From positions 26,644 to 90,643 of the forward strand of contig JBOGWS010000079.1 of the NCBI GenBank assembly GCA_050693895.1: DNA of 64,000 nt, read 5' to 3'. Shown here one piece after another: positions 1 to 7,411 of this stretch. This DNA comes from WHSV01 sp050693895 (GTDB lineage Bacteria > Actinomycetota > CADDZG01 > WHSQ01). The first letter of the stretch is position 1, and the number at the start of each line of letters is the position of its first letter. The notes beneath the pieces are model-generated. The model had not been told where the DNA came from and searched no databases. It was given only the letters and a program-made list of their open reading frames with translations. The position numbers were made by a program, and so were the translations under genes.

Positions 1-912
1 GCGCGCAAGGATGTACGACCAAAGGACACGGTCATCGTGAGGCGTGCGGGCGACGTTATCCCCGAGGTCGTCGGACCGGTGCTGTCGAAGCGGCCGAAGG
101 GCACGCGGCGGTGGAAGATGCCGAGAACGTGCCCCTCCTGTGGCTCCGAGCTCGTGCGCAACGATGGGGAAGCTGCAACTCGTTGCCTCAACATCTACGA
201 ATGCCCCTCACAACAGCGGGAGCGCATCTTCCATTTCGCGAGCCGGGGCGGCATGGACATCGAAGGGCTCGGCTATAAGACCATCATCATGATGCTCGAC
301 AAGGGCTGGCTCAACGATGTCAGCGACATCTACTTTCTCGAGCCGTCACTCTTCGATGGAATCGAGGGCTGGGGGCAGAAGTCGATCGAGAACCTGATGC
401 AGTCGATCGACGAATCCCGGGCCCGGCCTCTGGCCGCTTTCCTGACCGCGCTCGGCATTCCGCACGTTGGCTATTCGGCAGCAGAGGTGCTCGCAGAGGA
501 GGTTCGCTCACTGGAGAAGCTCGAGACCATGAGCGAGGAGGAGCTCGAGGCGGTCGAGGGAATCGGACCGGTGATCGCTCAGTCGATCGCGTCGTTCTTC
601 GCCGAAGGGAGCAACCGGGCCGTGCTGGACCGGCTGCGCGAGGGAGGTATGAAACCGACCCCACCGCCTCCGAAGAAGACGGGTTCGCTCACGGGACAGT
701 CTTTCGTTCTCACCGGGTCGCTCGAGAGCTTTTCGCGCAGCGAGGCTCAGAACGCGATCGAAGACCTCGGCGGGAAGGTCACCTCGAGTGTTTCGAAGAA
801 GACCGACTACGTCGTGGTGGGCGAAAACCCAGGAAGCAAGTTCGACAAGGCTCAGCAGCTCGGCGTCGAGATCCTCGACGAGGAAGGTCTGCGCAAGCTG
901 CTGAACTATTAA
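1..912 (+). CDS. ligA: NAD-dependent DNA ligase LigA, 3' part
   Basis: The reading frame is open from the first base, so the adenylation domain and most of the OB fold lie outside the window. What remains is the C-terminal 303 codons. They hold the end of the OB fold (RRAGDVIPEVVGPV, codons 14-27), a four-cysteine zinc finger (Cys 44, 47, 62 and 68 of the visible part), helix-hairpin-helix repeats and a terminal BRCT domain from about codon 225. The enzyme seals nicks in duplex DNA using NAD and is essential in bacteria. The domain order is that of LigA. A first possible in-frame start at 37 is internal and should be ignored. Confidence 0.95.
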   Translation, partial: ARKDVRPKDTVIVRRAGDVIPEVVGPVLSKRPKGTRRWKMPRTCPSCGSELVRNDGEAATRCLNIYECPSQQRERIFHFASRGGMDIEGLGYKTIIMMLDKGWLNDVSDIYFLEPSLFDGIEGWGQKSIENLMQSIDESRARPLAAFLTALGIPHVGYSAAEVLAEEVRSLEKLETMSEEELEAVEGIGPVIAQSIASFFAEGSNRAVLDRLREGGMKPTPPPPKKTGSLTGQSFVLTGSLESFSRSEAQNAIEDLGGKVTSSVSKKTDYVVVGENPGSKFDKAQQLGVEILDEEGLRKLLNY

Positions 913-913
913 A

Positions 914-941
914 AAACCGGCCCCCGTGAGGGGGCCGGTTT
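914..941 (+). terminator. Intrinsic terminator of ligA
   Basis: A perfect 12-bp stem, AAACCGGCCCCC (914-925) and GGGGGCCGGTTT (930-941), closes a GTGA loop two bases after the ligA stop. The right arm itself ends in the U tract. It separates ligA from the structured region that follows. Confidence 0.9.
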
Positions 942-959
942 GGTTGGCTACTCATACGC

Positions 960-1198
960 CCTAACGCACTTCTCTATCGAGCCCGGTGGACCTGACCGGG
1001 GCGCAGGACGCCGGTGAACCGGTTGGGATTCTGCCAGTGGTCCAAACTACTAGCCAATCCCTGGTTACTGCGGGTGCCGAACCACTAGCCGCCGGCCACC
1101 TCACGAGGTCCGTAGGAACAATCACTCACTGTGTCTGGACCACCTCCTTTCTCGTGTACCGCCATACAAGCACAAGGCGCGCGCTAGTGCGCCACTTT
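960..1198 (+). ncRNA. Candidate structured RNA in the ligA to acyl-CoA dehydrogenase gap
   Basis: The gap 942-1340 has no convincing reading frame but is dense in helices. Examples are CCCGGT/ACCGGG (982-987 with 995-1000), CCGGT/ACCGG (1011-1015 with 1018-1022), GGGATT/AATCCC (1025-1030 with 1056-1061), a long-range GTGGTCCA/TGGACCAC (1037-1044 with 1136-1143) and TGGTT/AACCA (1062-1066 with 1080-1084). A terminator-like hairpin at 1176-1193 is followed by TTTT. Several helices are mutually exclusive, as in a switch. Bases 1133-1152 match the 3' end of 16S rRNA at 18 of 20 positions. No Rfam class was recognised. The boundaries are guesses, and whether it is an independent RNA or a leader is unknown. 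Confidence 0.35.
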
Positions 1199-1294
1199 TC
1201 CGGCGAGATTTCGGGGGAATTCGTGGTGAACGTCCCCCCGGCCGAGGCCGGCCGATTAGGACCTGGCAGCGCTGGATATACTCCTCGAAGAAAC

Positions 1295-1310
1295 TTGACT
1301 GAGTGGTCAA
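1295..1310. promoter_or_regulatory. Inverted repeat upstream of the beta-oxidation operon
   Basis: TTGAC-N6-GTCAA is a spaced inverted repeat 30 bases before the first start codon of the operon. Its size and position suit a dimeric repressor such as a TetR-family fatty-acid or steroid regulator. No regulator gene is adjacent, so the binding protein is unknown. Confidence 0.35.
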
Positions 1311-1340
1311 GACGGTGAGTTAGGAGGCGGAGAGGACGTC

Positions 1341-2426
1341 GTGGGATTCGATCTACAGCCGACCGATGAACAGCAGGCCCTGAAGCAGACGCTCGCGGAG
1401 TTCGCCGCCGAGGTCCTGAGGCCCGCCGCCCGGGAAGCCGAGGCGGCCAAGCGAACCCCCGAGACCATTGCTCGCCAGATCCACGAGATCGGAGTCACAG
1501 CACCCGTCGATGAGGCTTTCGGTGGAGGTGGGACGTTCGACGCCGTGACCTGGTGCATGGCCGCGGAGGAGCTCGCCTGGGGCGACCCCGCGATCGCCTA
1601 CCAGGCGCTCGGCGGAGGTCTGGCTGCCCTCGTGATCGGACGGGCGGGCACGGACGCGCAGCGGGCGAGCCACCTTCCCTTTTTCACCGAGCCCGCTCCG
1701 GGCAGATCGTTCGTTGCCGTGGCCGAGAAGGTCGCCGCGGGTGACCTCGAGAGCCTCGACACGACCGTCGACGGCAACCATGTGGCGGGTCGGAAGTACG
1801 GAGTGCTGGACGCGGAGGAAGCCAGGGTGGGCATCGTCGCTGGTCGGTCGGGCGACGACTTGGCCGCCGTGATCGTTACCCCCGGAAGCTACGAGATTGT
1901 CAAGCCCGAGGACAAGCTGGGACTGGAGGCGGCGCCGACCTGGGTCGTGGACTTCGATGGCTCGGGCGACGCTCTTCCTCAGGGCACAGAGCTTCAACAG
2001 GTCCTGCTGCTCGCCAAGCTCTTGACCGGCGCGGTCGCCCTCGGTTGTGCGCGCGCGAGCCTGGAGTACGCGGCTCATTACGCGACCGAGCGCGAGGCGT
2101 TCGGGAAGCCGATCGGTGCCTTTCAGGGGATCAGCTTCAAGATCGCCGACATGGCGATCGCAGTGGACGCTGCCCGTGCAGCTCTCTGGCGCACGGCGTG
2201 GCACATCGATCGCAGGACGGCGACGCTCGCCGATTCGGCGGAGGCGAACGGCCAGTGCGTCGCGGCTTCGGTTCTCTGCGGCGACGACGGCGTGCAGGTG
2301 CTCGGGGGCCATGGGTTCGTGACGGACCACCCGAGCGAGATGTGGTTCAGGGATGCAGTCACGTTGTCGGTGCTGGATTCACCAGAGCTCGTGGGCGACA
2401 TGATGGTCGCTCGGAGCGTCTTCTAG
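1341..2426 (+). CDS. Acyl-CoA dehydrogenase, subunit without catalytic glutamate
   Basis: A 361-residue acyl-CoA dehydrogenase-family protein with a GTG start preceded by AGGAGG (1322-1327). It keeps the FAD-contacting segment EREAFGKPIGAFQ in the C-terminal helical domain. It lacks both the usual TEP-x-AGSD flavin/substrate motif (AVAEKVAAGD stands there) and the EGT catalytic-glutamate motif (the equivalent stretch reads LSVLDSPELVG). The gene just downstream has exactly the motifs missing here. That is the arrangement of the heteromeric alpha2-beta2 dehydrogenases of actinobacterial steroid catabolism (FadE26/27, FadE28/29 type). By inference this is the partner subunit and is not active alone. 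First gene of a six-gene co-directional run. Confidence 0.85.
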   Translation: MGFDLQPTDEQQALKQTLAEFAAEVLRPAAREAEAAKRTPETIARQIHEIGVTAPVDEAFGGGGTFDAVTWCMAAEELAWGDPAIAYQALGGGLAALVIGRAGTDAQRASHLPFFTEPAPGRSFVAVAEKVAAGDLESLDTTVDGNHVAGRKYGVLDAEEARVGIVAGRSGDDLAAVIVTPGSYEIVKPEDKLGLEAAPTWVVDFDGSGDALPQGTELQQVLLLAKLLTGAVALGCARASLEYAAHYATEREAFGKPIGAFQGISFKIADMAIAVDAARAALWRTAWHIDRRTATLADSAEANGQCVAASVLCGDDGVQVLGGHGFVTDHPSEMWFRDAVTLSVLDSPELVGDMMVARSVF

Positions 2427-2453
2427 GGCCGAGCGCAAGGGAGAGGTAAGACA

Positions 2454-3668
2454 TTGGCCATCGATTTCGAGCTCGACGACACGGTTGCAACCATCCGGGA
2501 CTTCGTTCATGCGTTCGCCGAGCACACGCTTCGCCCTCTGGCGCGCGAGGCGGATGAGAAAGGCGAGCTCCCCATCGACGTCATCAAGCAACTGGGACAG
2601 CTGGCGGGGAACCGCGCGACTATCATGGCGGAGGAGCGGGTCGATACAAGCGATGACAAACAGCCGATCGGTTCGATGGTCGGAGTGGTCGGCTCCGAGG
2701 AACTCGCGTGGGGCGACCCCGCCGTGTTGCTGAACATTCCGGGGCCGGGCCTTGCCGCACCCTCGATCACCGCGGCCGGCACGCCGGAGCAGAAGAAGCG
2801 CTTCCTCGCCGACATCTTCAATGTCGAATCCGATGAACCGCGCTTCGGGGCGCTCGCCGTGACCGAACCACAGGCGGGCTCGGACGTCTCGAACGTGCAG
2901 ACGACCGCGGTTCGGGACGGTGACGAGTGGGTGCTCAACGGCACGAAGGTCTACTGCACCAACGGTGCGCGCGCCGACATCGTCGTGGTGAATGCGACAG
3001 TTGACAAGAGCCTGGGACGTGCGGGTCAGAAGTTCTTCGTGATCACCAAGGGAACGCCCGGCTTCACGATCGGAAAGATCGAGAAGAAGATGGGCATCCG
3101 CGCCAGCGAGACCGCGGAGTTCGCGTTGGACGACTGCCGCGTTCCGCTCGACAACATCCTCGGCGGCGTAGAGGCGCTCGAGGCCGCGCATGCCGGCACA
3201 GGCTCTGGCTTCAAGGGAACGATGAAGACGTTCGACTCCTCCCGCCCCTCAGTGGCGGCCATGGCGCTCGGGATCGGGCGGGCCGCGTACGAGTACTCGC
3301 GCGACTGGACGGCGGCGGAGCTTCCGATGAGCTCCAACTTCACCCGGCGTAACGCGATCACCTCGAAGCTCGGCACCATGAAGCGCGAGCTCGACTCGGC
3401 GAGGGGACTCATCTGGAAAGCGGCATGGATGGCCGACAACAAGATCCCAAACTCGAAGGAGGCCTCGATTTCGAAGGCCTATGCCCCCCAGGCGGCGCTA
3501 CGGAGCTGCATCGGGGCGATTCAGATCATGGGACCCGAGGGATATAGCAAGGAGCACCTCGTAGAGAAGTGGTTCCGTGACATCAAGGTCTACGACATCT
3601 TCGAGGGCACCGGCCAGATTCAGAGAGTCATCATCAGCAGGGCGATTCTCGGCCGGCTGGACAGATAG
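2454..3668 (+). CDS. Acyl-CoA dehydrogenase, subunit carrying the catalytic glutamate
   Basis: A 404-residue acyl-CoA dehydrogenase with a TTG start and GGGAGAGG upstream. It shows VTEPQAGSDVSN in the middle beta domain and FEGTGQIQR near the C terminus, where the glutamate is the catalytic base. The ER..FGKPI..FQ flavin motif of ordinary homotetrameric enzymes is missing (DWTAAELPMSSNFTRRNA is found there) and is supplied by the preceding gene product. The predicted reaction is alpha,beta-dehydrogenation of an acyl-CoA with electrons passing to ETF. The substrate cannot be read from the sequence. Steroid side-chain or long branched acyl chains are possible by analogy with two-gene FadE pairs. 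Confidence 0.88.
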   Translation: MAIDFELDDTVATIRDFVHAFAEHTLRPLAREADEKGELPIDVIKQLGQLAGNRATIMAEERVDTSDDKQPIGSMVGVVGSEELAWGDPAVLLNIPGPGLAAPSITAAGTPEQKKRFLADIFNVESDEPRFGALAVTEPQAGSDVSNVQTTAVRDGDEWVLNGTKVYCTNGARADIVVVNATVDKSLGRAGQKFFVITKGTPGFTIGKIEKKMGIRASETAEFALDDCRVPLDNILGGVEALEAAHAGTGSGFKGTMKTFDSSRPSVAAMALGIGRAAYEYSRDWTAAELPMSSNFTRRNAITSKLGTMKRELDSARGLIWKAAWMADNKIPNSKEASISKAYAPQAALRSCIGAIQIMGPEGYSKEHLVEKWFRDIKVYDIFEGTGQIQRVIISRAILGRLDR

Positions 3669-3706
3669 CAACTTAGGATCAGCGACATCAGGAGGGAACG
3701 ACGCAC

Positions 3707-4633
3707 ATGGGTTTGCTCGACGGAAAGGTAGCGATCGTCACGGGGGCCGGTCGCGGGATCGGCAGGGAACACTCGGTGGCCCTCGCGGCGGAGGGGGCCA
3801 AGGTCCTCGTCAACGACCTCGGTGGATCTGCGGCGGGAGAGGGCAGTGACCAGACCCCGGCGCAGCAGGTGGCAGACGAGATCTCGTCGGCCGGCGGAGA
3901 GGCGGCGGCCAACTACGACAACGTCGCCGACTTCCAGGGCGCCGAGAACATGGTCAAGCAGGCCGTGGAGACGTTCGGCAAGCTCGACATCCTCGTAAAC
4001 AACGCCGGAATCCTGAGAGACCGGATGCTCGTGAATCTTTCGGAGGATGAGTGGGATGCAGTCATCAACGTGCATCTCAAGGGGCACTTCGCACCGACTC
4101 GTCATGCAGCCGCCTATTGGCGCGCTCAATCCAAGGAGGGCAATCCGGTTGCCGGCCGCGTCATCAACACCGCCAGTCCGTCCGGGCTCTTCGGCAACCT
4201 GGGCCAGGCGAACTACGGCGCGGCAAAGGCCGGCATCGCTGCGTTCACGATGATCGCCGCACAGGAGCTGTCCCGCTACGGAGTGACCGTCAACTGCCTG
4301 GCCCCCAACGCTCGCACCCGCATGACCTCGGATATCTTTGCCGGTCTCCCCGAGCCCGAAGAGGGAGGCTACGACCCGTTGAGCCCCGACAACATCTCGC
4401 CGATAGTTGTCGCTCTTGCGAGCGACGGGGCGGCCAACATCACCGGTCAGGTGTTCTTCGTCTACGGTCCCGCAATCAACGTGCTCAAACCGTGGGATTC
4501 GGGAACGCTGATCAAGCAGGACTCGAAGTGGGACCCAACGGAGCTTGCGGCCAAGCTCAACGAGGAGTTCCCGAACGGCGTGGCCCCCGAGGGCATGATG
4601 CCCATGGTCTTCAAGGCAGCGGGGCAGGGCTAA
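3707..4633 (+). CDS. SDR-family (3R)-hydroxyacyl-CoA dehydrogenase, MFE-2 type
   Basis: A 308-residue short-chain dehydrogenase with the NAD-binding glycine motif TGAGRGIG (12-19), VNDLGG, NNAG and the catalytic Ser-Tyr-Lys set (TASPSG and YGAAK). The long loop after the first strands and the phrase NNAGILRDRML are typical of the dehydrogenase domain of peroxisomal multifunctional enzyme 2 and of actinobacterial Hsd4-type enzymes. The C-terminal extension of about 60 residues also fits. It would oxidise (3R)-hydroxyacyl-CoA to 3-ketoacyl-CoA. Three hydratase-fold genes follow, so the hydration and dehydrogenation steps are encoded together. Confidence 0.85.
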   Translation: MGLLDGKVAIVTGAGRGIGREHSVALAAEGAKVLVNDLGGSAAGEGSDQTPAQQVADEISSAGGEAAANYDNVADFQGAENMVKQAVETFGKLDILVNNAGILRDRMLVNLSEDEWDAVINVHLKGHFAPTRHAAAYWRAQSKEGNPVAGRVINTASPSGLFGNLGQANYGAAKAGIAAFTMIAAQELSRYGVTVNCLAPNARTRMTSDIFAGLPEPEEGGYDPLSPDNISPIVVALASDGAANITGQVFFVYGPAINVLKPWDSGTLIKQDSKWDPTELAAKLNEEFPNGVAPEGMMPMVFKAAGQG

Positions 4634-5080
4634 GTGGCCGCGCGAGAACTGACCTTCGACCTGCCCGTCGAACTCGACCACGTTCAGAACTTCGCACGTG
4701 CGGTGGGTGAGGACAATCCCGTCTTCTTCGACGCAGAGGTCGCCGAGCAACATGGGTTTCCCAATGTCGTTGCTCCACCAACCTTCACCACGACCCAGAT
4801 CTTTCAGGTGCCCCGAGACCGGCGCGAGAGGGAGCTTGGGGCCAACCTTGACTACGGGCGCGTTCTTCACGGAGAGCAGGAGTTCGCCTACAAGCGGCTG
4901 CCCGTTGTCGGCGAGACGCTGAAGGGGCGCATGCGCATCGCTGAAGATTTCACGAAAGAGGGAAAGCGCGGTGGATCGATGCGCTTTGTCACCTACGAAT
5001 CGGTGTTCACCGACGAGGCGGGCGACGAGGTGCTGACGGCGCACTACACCCTGATCGAGACCGCAGGGGACGTTGGCTAG
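4634..5080 (+). CDS. MaoC-fold dehydratase subunit, HadA-like
   Basis: A 148-residue hotdog protein starting with GTG directly after the SDR stop codon, so it is translationally coupled. The sequence FARAVGEDNPVFFDAEVAEQ followed by a FPNVVAPPTF segment is that of the N-terminal MaoC/HadA family. The aspartate-histidine catalytic pair of hydratase 2 (SGD-x-NPIH) is absent here, as in HadA, which binds the substrate chain while a HadB partner performs catalysis. The next gene supplies that motif. Likely role: substrate-binding subunit of an (R)-specific enoyl-thioester hydratase/dehydratase. Confidence 0.8.
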   Translation: MAARELTFDLPVELDHVQNFARAVGEDNPVFFDAEVAEQHGFPNVVAPPTFTTTQIFQVPRDRRERELGANLDYGRVLHGEQEFAYKRLPVVGETLKGRMRIAEDFTKEGKRGGSMRFVTYESVFTDEAGDEVLTAHYTLIETAGDVG

Positions 5081-5099
5081 CGATCGTCTCGACGATCGC
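5080..5099. repeat. 20-bp palindrome, copy 1
   Basis: GCGATCGTC-TC-GACGATCGC begins at the last base of the preceding stop codon and ends 13 bases before the next start. The two 9-base arms are perfect. Near-identical copies lie at 5570-5589 (one mismatch) and 38221-38240. Confidence 0.85.
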
Positions 5100-5112
5100 G
5101 CAGGGAGGAAAA

Positions 5113-5565
5113 GTGAGCGAGGTTCGGAGGATCAGCCTCGATGCGATCACGCCGGGCATGGAGCTCGGCGAGATGGTCTACGGGCCCATGCAGCGGGAGG
5201 ACTTCAAGGCCTATGCCGACGCCTCGGGTGACGACAATCCCATTCACCAGGACGAGGAGTACGCGCGTAACACGGGCGCGCCGACGGTGTTTGCAATGGG
5301 GATGCTTCCGGCCGGCTACCTGGCTCACGCTGTGTCCGACTGGTTCGGTGGCCCGCAGCACCTCCGTCGCTTCAAGGTCAGGTTCACAACACGGTGCTGG
5401 CCCGAAGACGAGATCGTTTGCAATGGACGGGTAACCTCGATCGAGGGCAACGTCTTGCGCGTCGAACTCGACGCGAGGCGCCGCGGCGACGGACCGCCCG
5501 GGCTGGACCTCGAAAGAGAGCAAGTGGCCCTGATCGGGGACGCCGACATTGAGCTTCCCGAATAA
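5113..5565 (+). CDS. MaoC-fold (R)-specific hydratase/dehydratase, HadB-like catalytic subunit
   Basis: A 150-residue single-hotdog protein with a GTG start and a clear GGGAGG ribosome site (5103-5108). It carries the hydratase-2 motif ASGDDNPIHQD, whose aspartate and histidine are the catalytic pair, followed by the family-typical glycine segment (TVFAMGMLPAGYL). With the HadA-like product before it, it would form a heterodimeric (R)-hydroxyacyl-thioester dehydratase like HadAB of mycobacterial type II fatty-acid synthesis, run here probably in the hydration direction because of the acyl-CoA dehydrogenase neighbours. Whether the carrier is CoA or ACP is not shown by the sequence. Confidence 0.82.
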   Translation: MSEVRRISLDAITPGMELGEMVYGPMQREDFKAYADASGDDNPIHQDEEYARNTGAPTVFAMGMLPAGYLAHAVSDWFGGPQHLRRFKVRFTTRCWPEDEIVCNGRVTSIEGNVLRVELDARRRGDGPPGLDLEREQVALIGDADIELPE

Positions 5566-5569
5566 CCTA

Positions 5570-5589
5570 GCGATCGTCTCGCCGATCGC
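5570..5589. repeat. 20-bp palindrome, copy 2
   Basis: GCGATCGTC-TC-GCCGATCGC differs from copies 1 and 3 at one position (5582, A to C). It sits between the HadB-like stop and the start of the double-hotdog gene. The bases just after it, CGCACGAACA, resemble those after copy 3 (CGTCCGAACA), so the repeat unit may be nearer 30 bp. Confidence 0.8.
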
Positions 5590-5609
5590 GCACGAACATG
5601 GGAGATGAC

Positions 5610-6440
5610 ATGGGACTGAACAAGGACCTCGCAGGAAAGAAGTACCCGACCAAGACCTTCGAGGTCACGGCCGACCGCATCGAGGCCTTCGCGCGCGCGA
5701 CCAACGACGACAACGAGCGCTACTTCGCGGGCGGTGACTCGGTCGGCAGCCCGGTGTTTCCTATCGTGAGCGCCTTCGACTCTTTCATGGAGGCCGCCAT
5801 GGACTCCGACCTGGAGGCCGACCTGTTACGGCTCGTCCATGGCTCGGAGGAGCACGTGTTGCACAAGCCCATCCGCCCCGGAGAGACGCTCACCGTCACG
5901 CCCGTGCTCGAGGCGATCGAGTCCAAGGAGTCTGGCGAGACCTTCACCGTCGTCGCGGTGCAGACGGACGATGGCGGTGAAGTCGTCGCCGAAACGCGCG
6001 GCACCATGTTCATCCGGGGTACGGGTTCGCGCAAGGCCGCGGCCGCCGACGCGCGAGCGACGGAGGAAGAGCACGAGGTGGTCTACGAGGAGAGCACCAA
6101 GGTCGACGAGGACCAGCCCAGGCGTTACGCCGAGGCCTCGGGGGATCACAACCCCATCCACCTAGACGAGGCCACCGCCAAGATGGCCGGCCTCCCCAGC
6201 GTGATCCTGCACGGCATGTGCACCATGGCGATCGCCACGAAGGCGGCGGTCAACGGACTCGCGGGTGGCGATCCCACCAGGGTGAAGCGGGTGGCGGTGC
6301 GTTTCTCCCGTCCCGTGCTTCCGGGCCAGGAGCTCACGACGAAGCTCTGGAGGACGGGCGACGACACGTACGGCTTCGAGACCTACAACTCCAAGGGCTC
6401 GGCCGTCATCAAGGGCGGCCTCGTAGAGGTGTCCGCTTAA
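5610..6440 (+). CDS. Double-hotdog MaoC family hydratase
   Basis: 276 residues from the ATG at 5610, which is chosen over the in-frame ATG at 5598 because GGGAG at 5600-5604 is correctly spaced only for the later one. The N-terminal half is a non-catalytic MaoC_dehydrat_N hotdog and the C-terminal half carries ASGDHNPIHLD followed by a VILHGMCTMA segment. This two-domain layout is that of the hydratase-2 part of MFE-2. It would hydrate trans-2-enoyl-CoA to (3R)-hydroxyacyl-CoA, the substrate of the SDR in the same operon. Its presence next to a HadAB-like pair means the operon encodes two hydratases, perhaps for different chain lengths. Confidence 0.85.
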   Translation: MGLNKDLAGKKYPTKTFEVTADRIEAFARATNDDNERYFAGGDSVGSPVFPIVSAFDSFMEAAMDSDLEADLLRLVHGSEEHVLHKPIRPGETLTVTPVLEAIESKESGETFTVVAVQTDDGGEVVAETRGTMFIRGTGSRKAAAADARATEEEHEVVYEESTKVDEDQPRRYAEASGDHNPIHLDEATAKMAGLPSVILHGMCTMAIATKAAVNGLAGGDPTRVKRVAVRFSRPVLPGQELTTKLWRTGDDTYGFETYNSKGSAVIKGGLVEVSA

Positions 6441-7339
6441 AGGCCGAAGAGAGAGGCGCTTTCGACGGACGCGGTGCGCCATAGGATCATCGACAAACCG
6501 ACGATCAGAACGGCGAGTATCGAGGCGCTCGCGATCAAGGGACTCGGTTTGGTGCGCTTGCGGTCCATCAGGCCGCCCAGTGCCAGTCCGCCGACCAGGC
6601 CCCCGATGTGGGCCCAGTTGTTGATTCCCTGCACCGTGAATCCGAACAGAAGATTGATCCCGACGAAGAAGAGCAGCCCGCGCAAATAGTCGCCGAGCGC
6701 GGCCGAATGGCGCCTCTTGAAGAGGTAGGCGATGAGGATGCCGACCACTCCGAACACGGCTCCCGAGGCGCCCAGTGAGGGAGAGCCGAAGGGACCGAAG
6801 ACGTAGGAGAAGGCGTTGCCCATCAGGCCCGCGGTCAAGTACATGGCAAGGAAGGTCGGCGTTCCGTAGAGCTGCTCGACCTCGGGTCCGTAGATGTACA
6901 GGATGTAGCAGTTCAGGAGGATGTGGAAGAGGAAGAAGCTTCCCCCGTCCGCGTGCATGAACATCGAGGTGATGAGGCGCCACCACTCGCCGTCCGCCAC
7001 AAGCGGAGGAAAGTCGATGAAGCGCTCGGTGAATCCGGGCACCAGTAGCTGGGTGAGCCACACCACCACGTTGATGCCGATGATCGAGTAGACGCCCGGC
7101 GCGTTGGCTCTCAGAGCCCTCCGGACCTTGGGCGCGGATTTGCGCGCCTGGGCCACGCACTCGGGGCAGTGCTGCCCCACCGAGGCGGGTATGGCGCAGC
7201 GCCCGCAGATCGGCCGTTCACAGCGCGAGCAGCGAAGCCGTGTCGGCGTCCTCGGGTGTCCGTAGCAGTAGAGCTGCTCGGACTCGTCGATAACTTGACT
7301 CTGGTTCGGGTCGGGCGGTGGTTGACTCACGCGACCCAT
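6437..7339 (-). CDS. Rhomboid-family intramembrane serine protease with N-terminal B-box zinc domain
   Basis: 300 residues. Residues 25-61 contain a Cys/His-rich B-box-like zinc site (C25, H28, C37, C40, C45, C48, H57, C58 and C61). After a basic linker come six or seven hydrophobic segments. The catalytic serine lies in GASGAVFG (Ser192) and the histidine in NNWAHIGG (His244). WR near residue 120 and the H-x-x-x-N segment of the second helix are also conserved. It would cleave transmembrane substrates in the plane of the membrane. The substrate is unknown. Four bases of its 3' end overlap the convergent hydratase gene. No Shine-Dalgarno is visible, so the start at 7339 is less certain than the domain call. 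Confidence 0.85.
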   Translation of the reverse strand: MGRVSQPPPDPNQSQVIDESEQLYCYGHPRTPTRLRCSRCERPICGRCAIPASVGQHCPECVAQARKSAPKVRRALRANAPGVYSIIGINVVVWLTQLLVPGFTERFIDFPPLVADGEWWRLITSMFMHADGGSFFLFHILLNCYILYIYGPEVEQLYGTPTFLAMYLTAGLMGNAFSYVFGPFGSPSLGASGAVFGVVGILIAYLFKRRHSAALGDYLRGLLFFVGINLLFGFTVQGINNWAHIGGLVGGLALGGLMDRKRTKPSPLIASASILAVLIVGLSMILWRTASVESASLFGL

Positions 7340-7411
7340 CGTGCCACAAGGGAATTTCTTCTCTTGCCGGATATCCCGCAGATTCGCCACCTCATCAATG
7401 ACGATGTACAT

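Noticed and set aside
1005..1040. Cobalamin riboswitch (GGTGAA and CCAGTGG phrases)
   Set aside because: The B12 box and the order of conserved blocks are missing, and the downstream genes have no link to cobalamin.
1133..1152. A 16S rRNA gene fragment
   Set aside because: Only the last 20 bases match. The universally conserved sequence just upstream (AAGTCGTAACAAGG) is absent, so this is not a truncated rrs gene.
3620..5044. 474-codon minus-strand open frame
   Set aside because: Antisense to the SDR and HadA-like genes. High GC leaves long frames open by chance.
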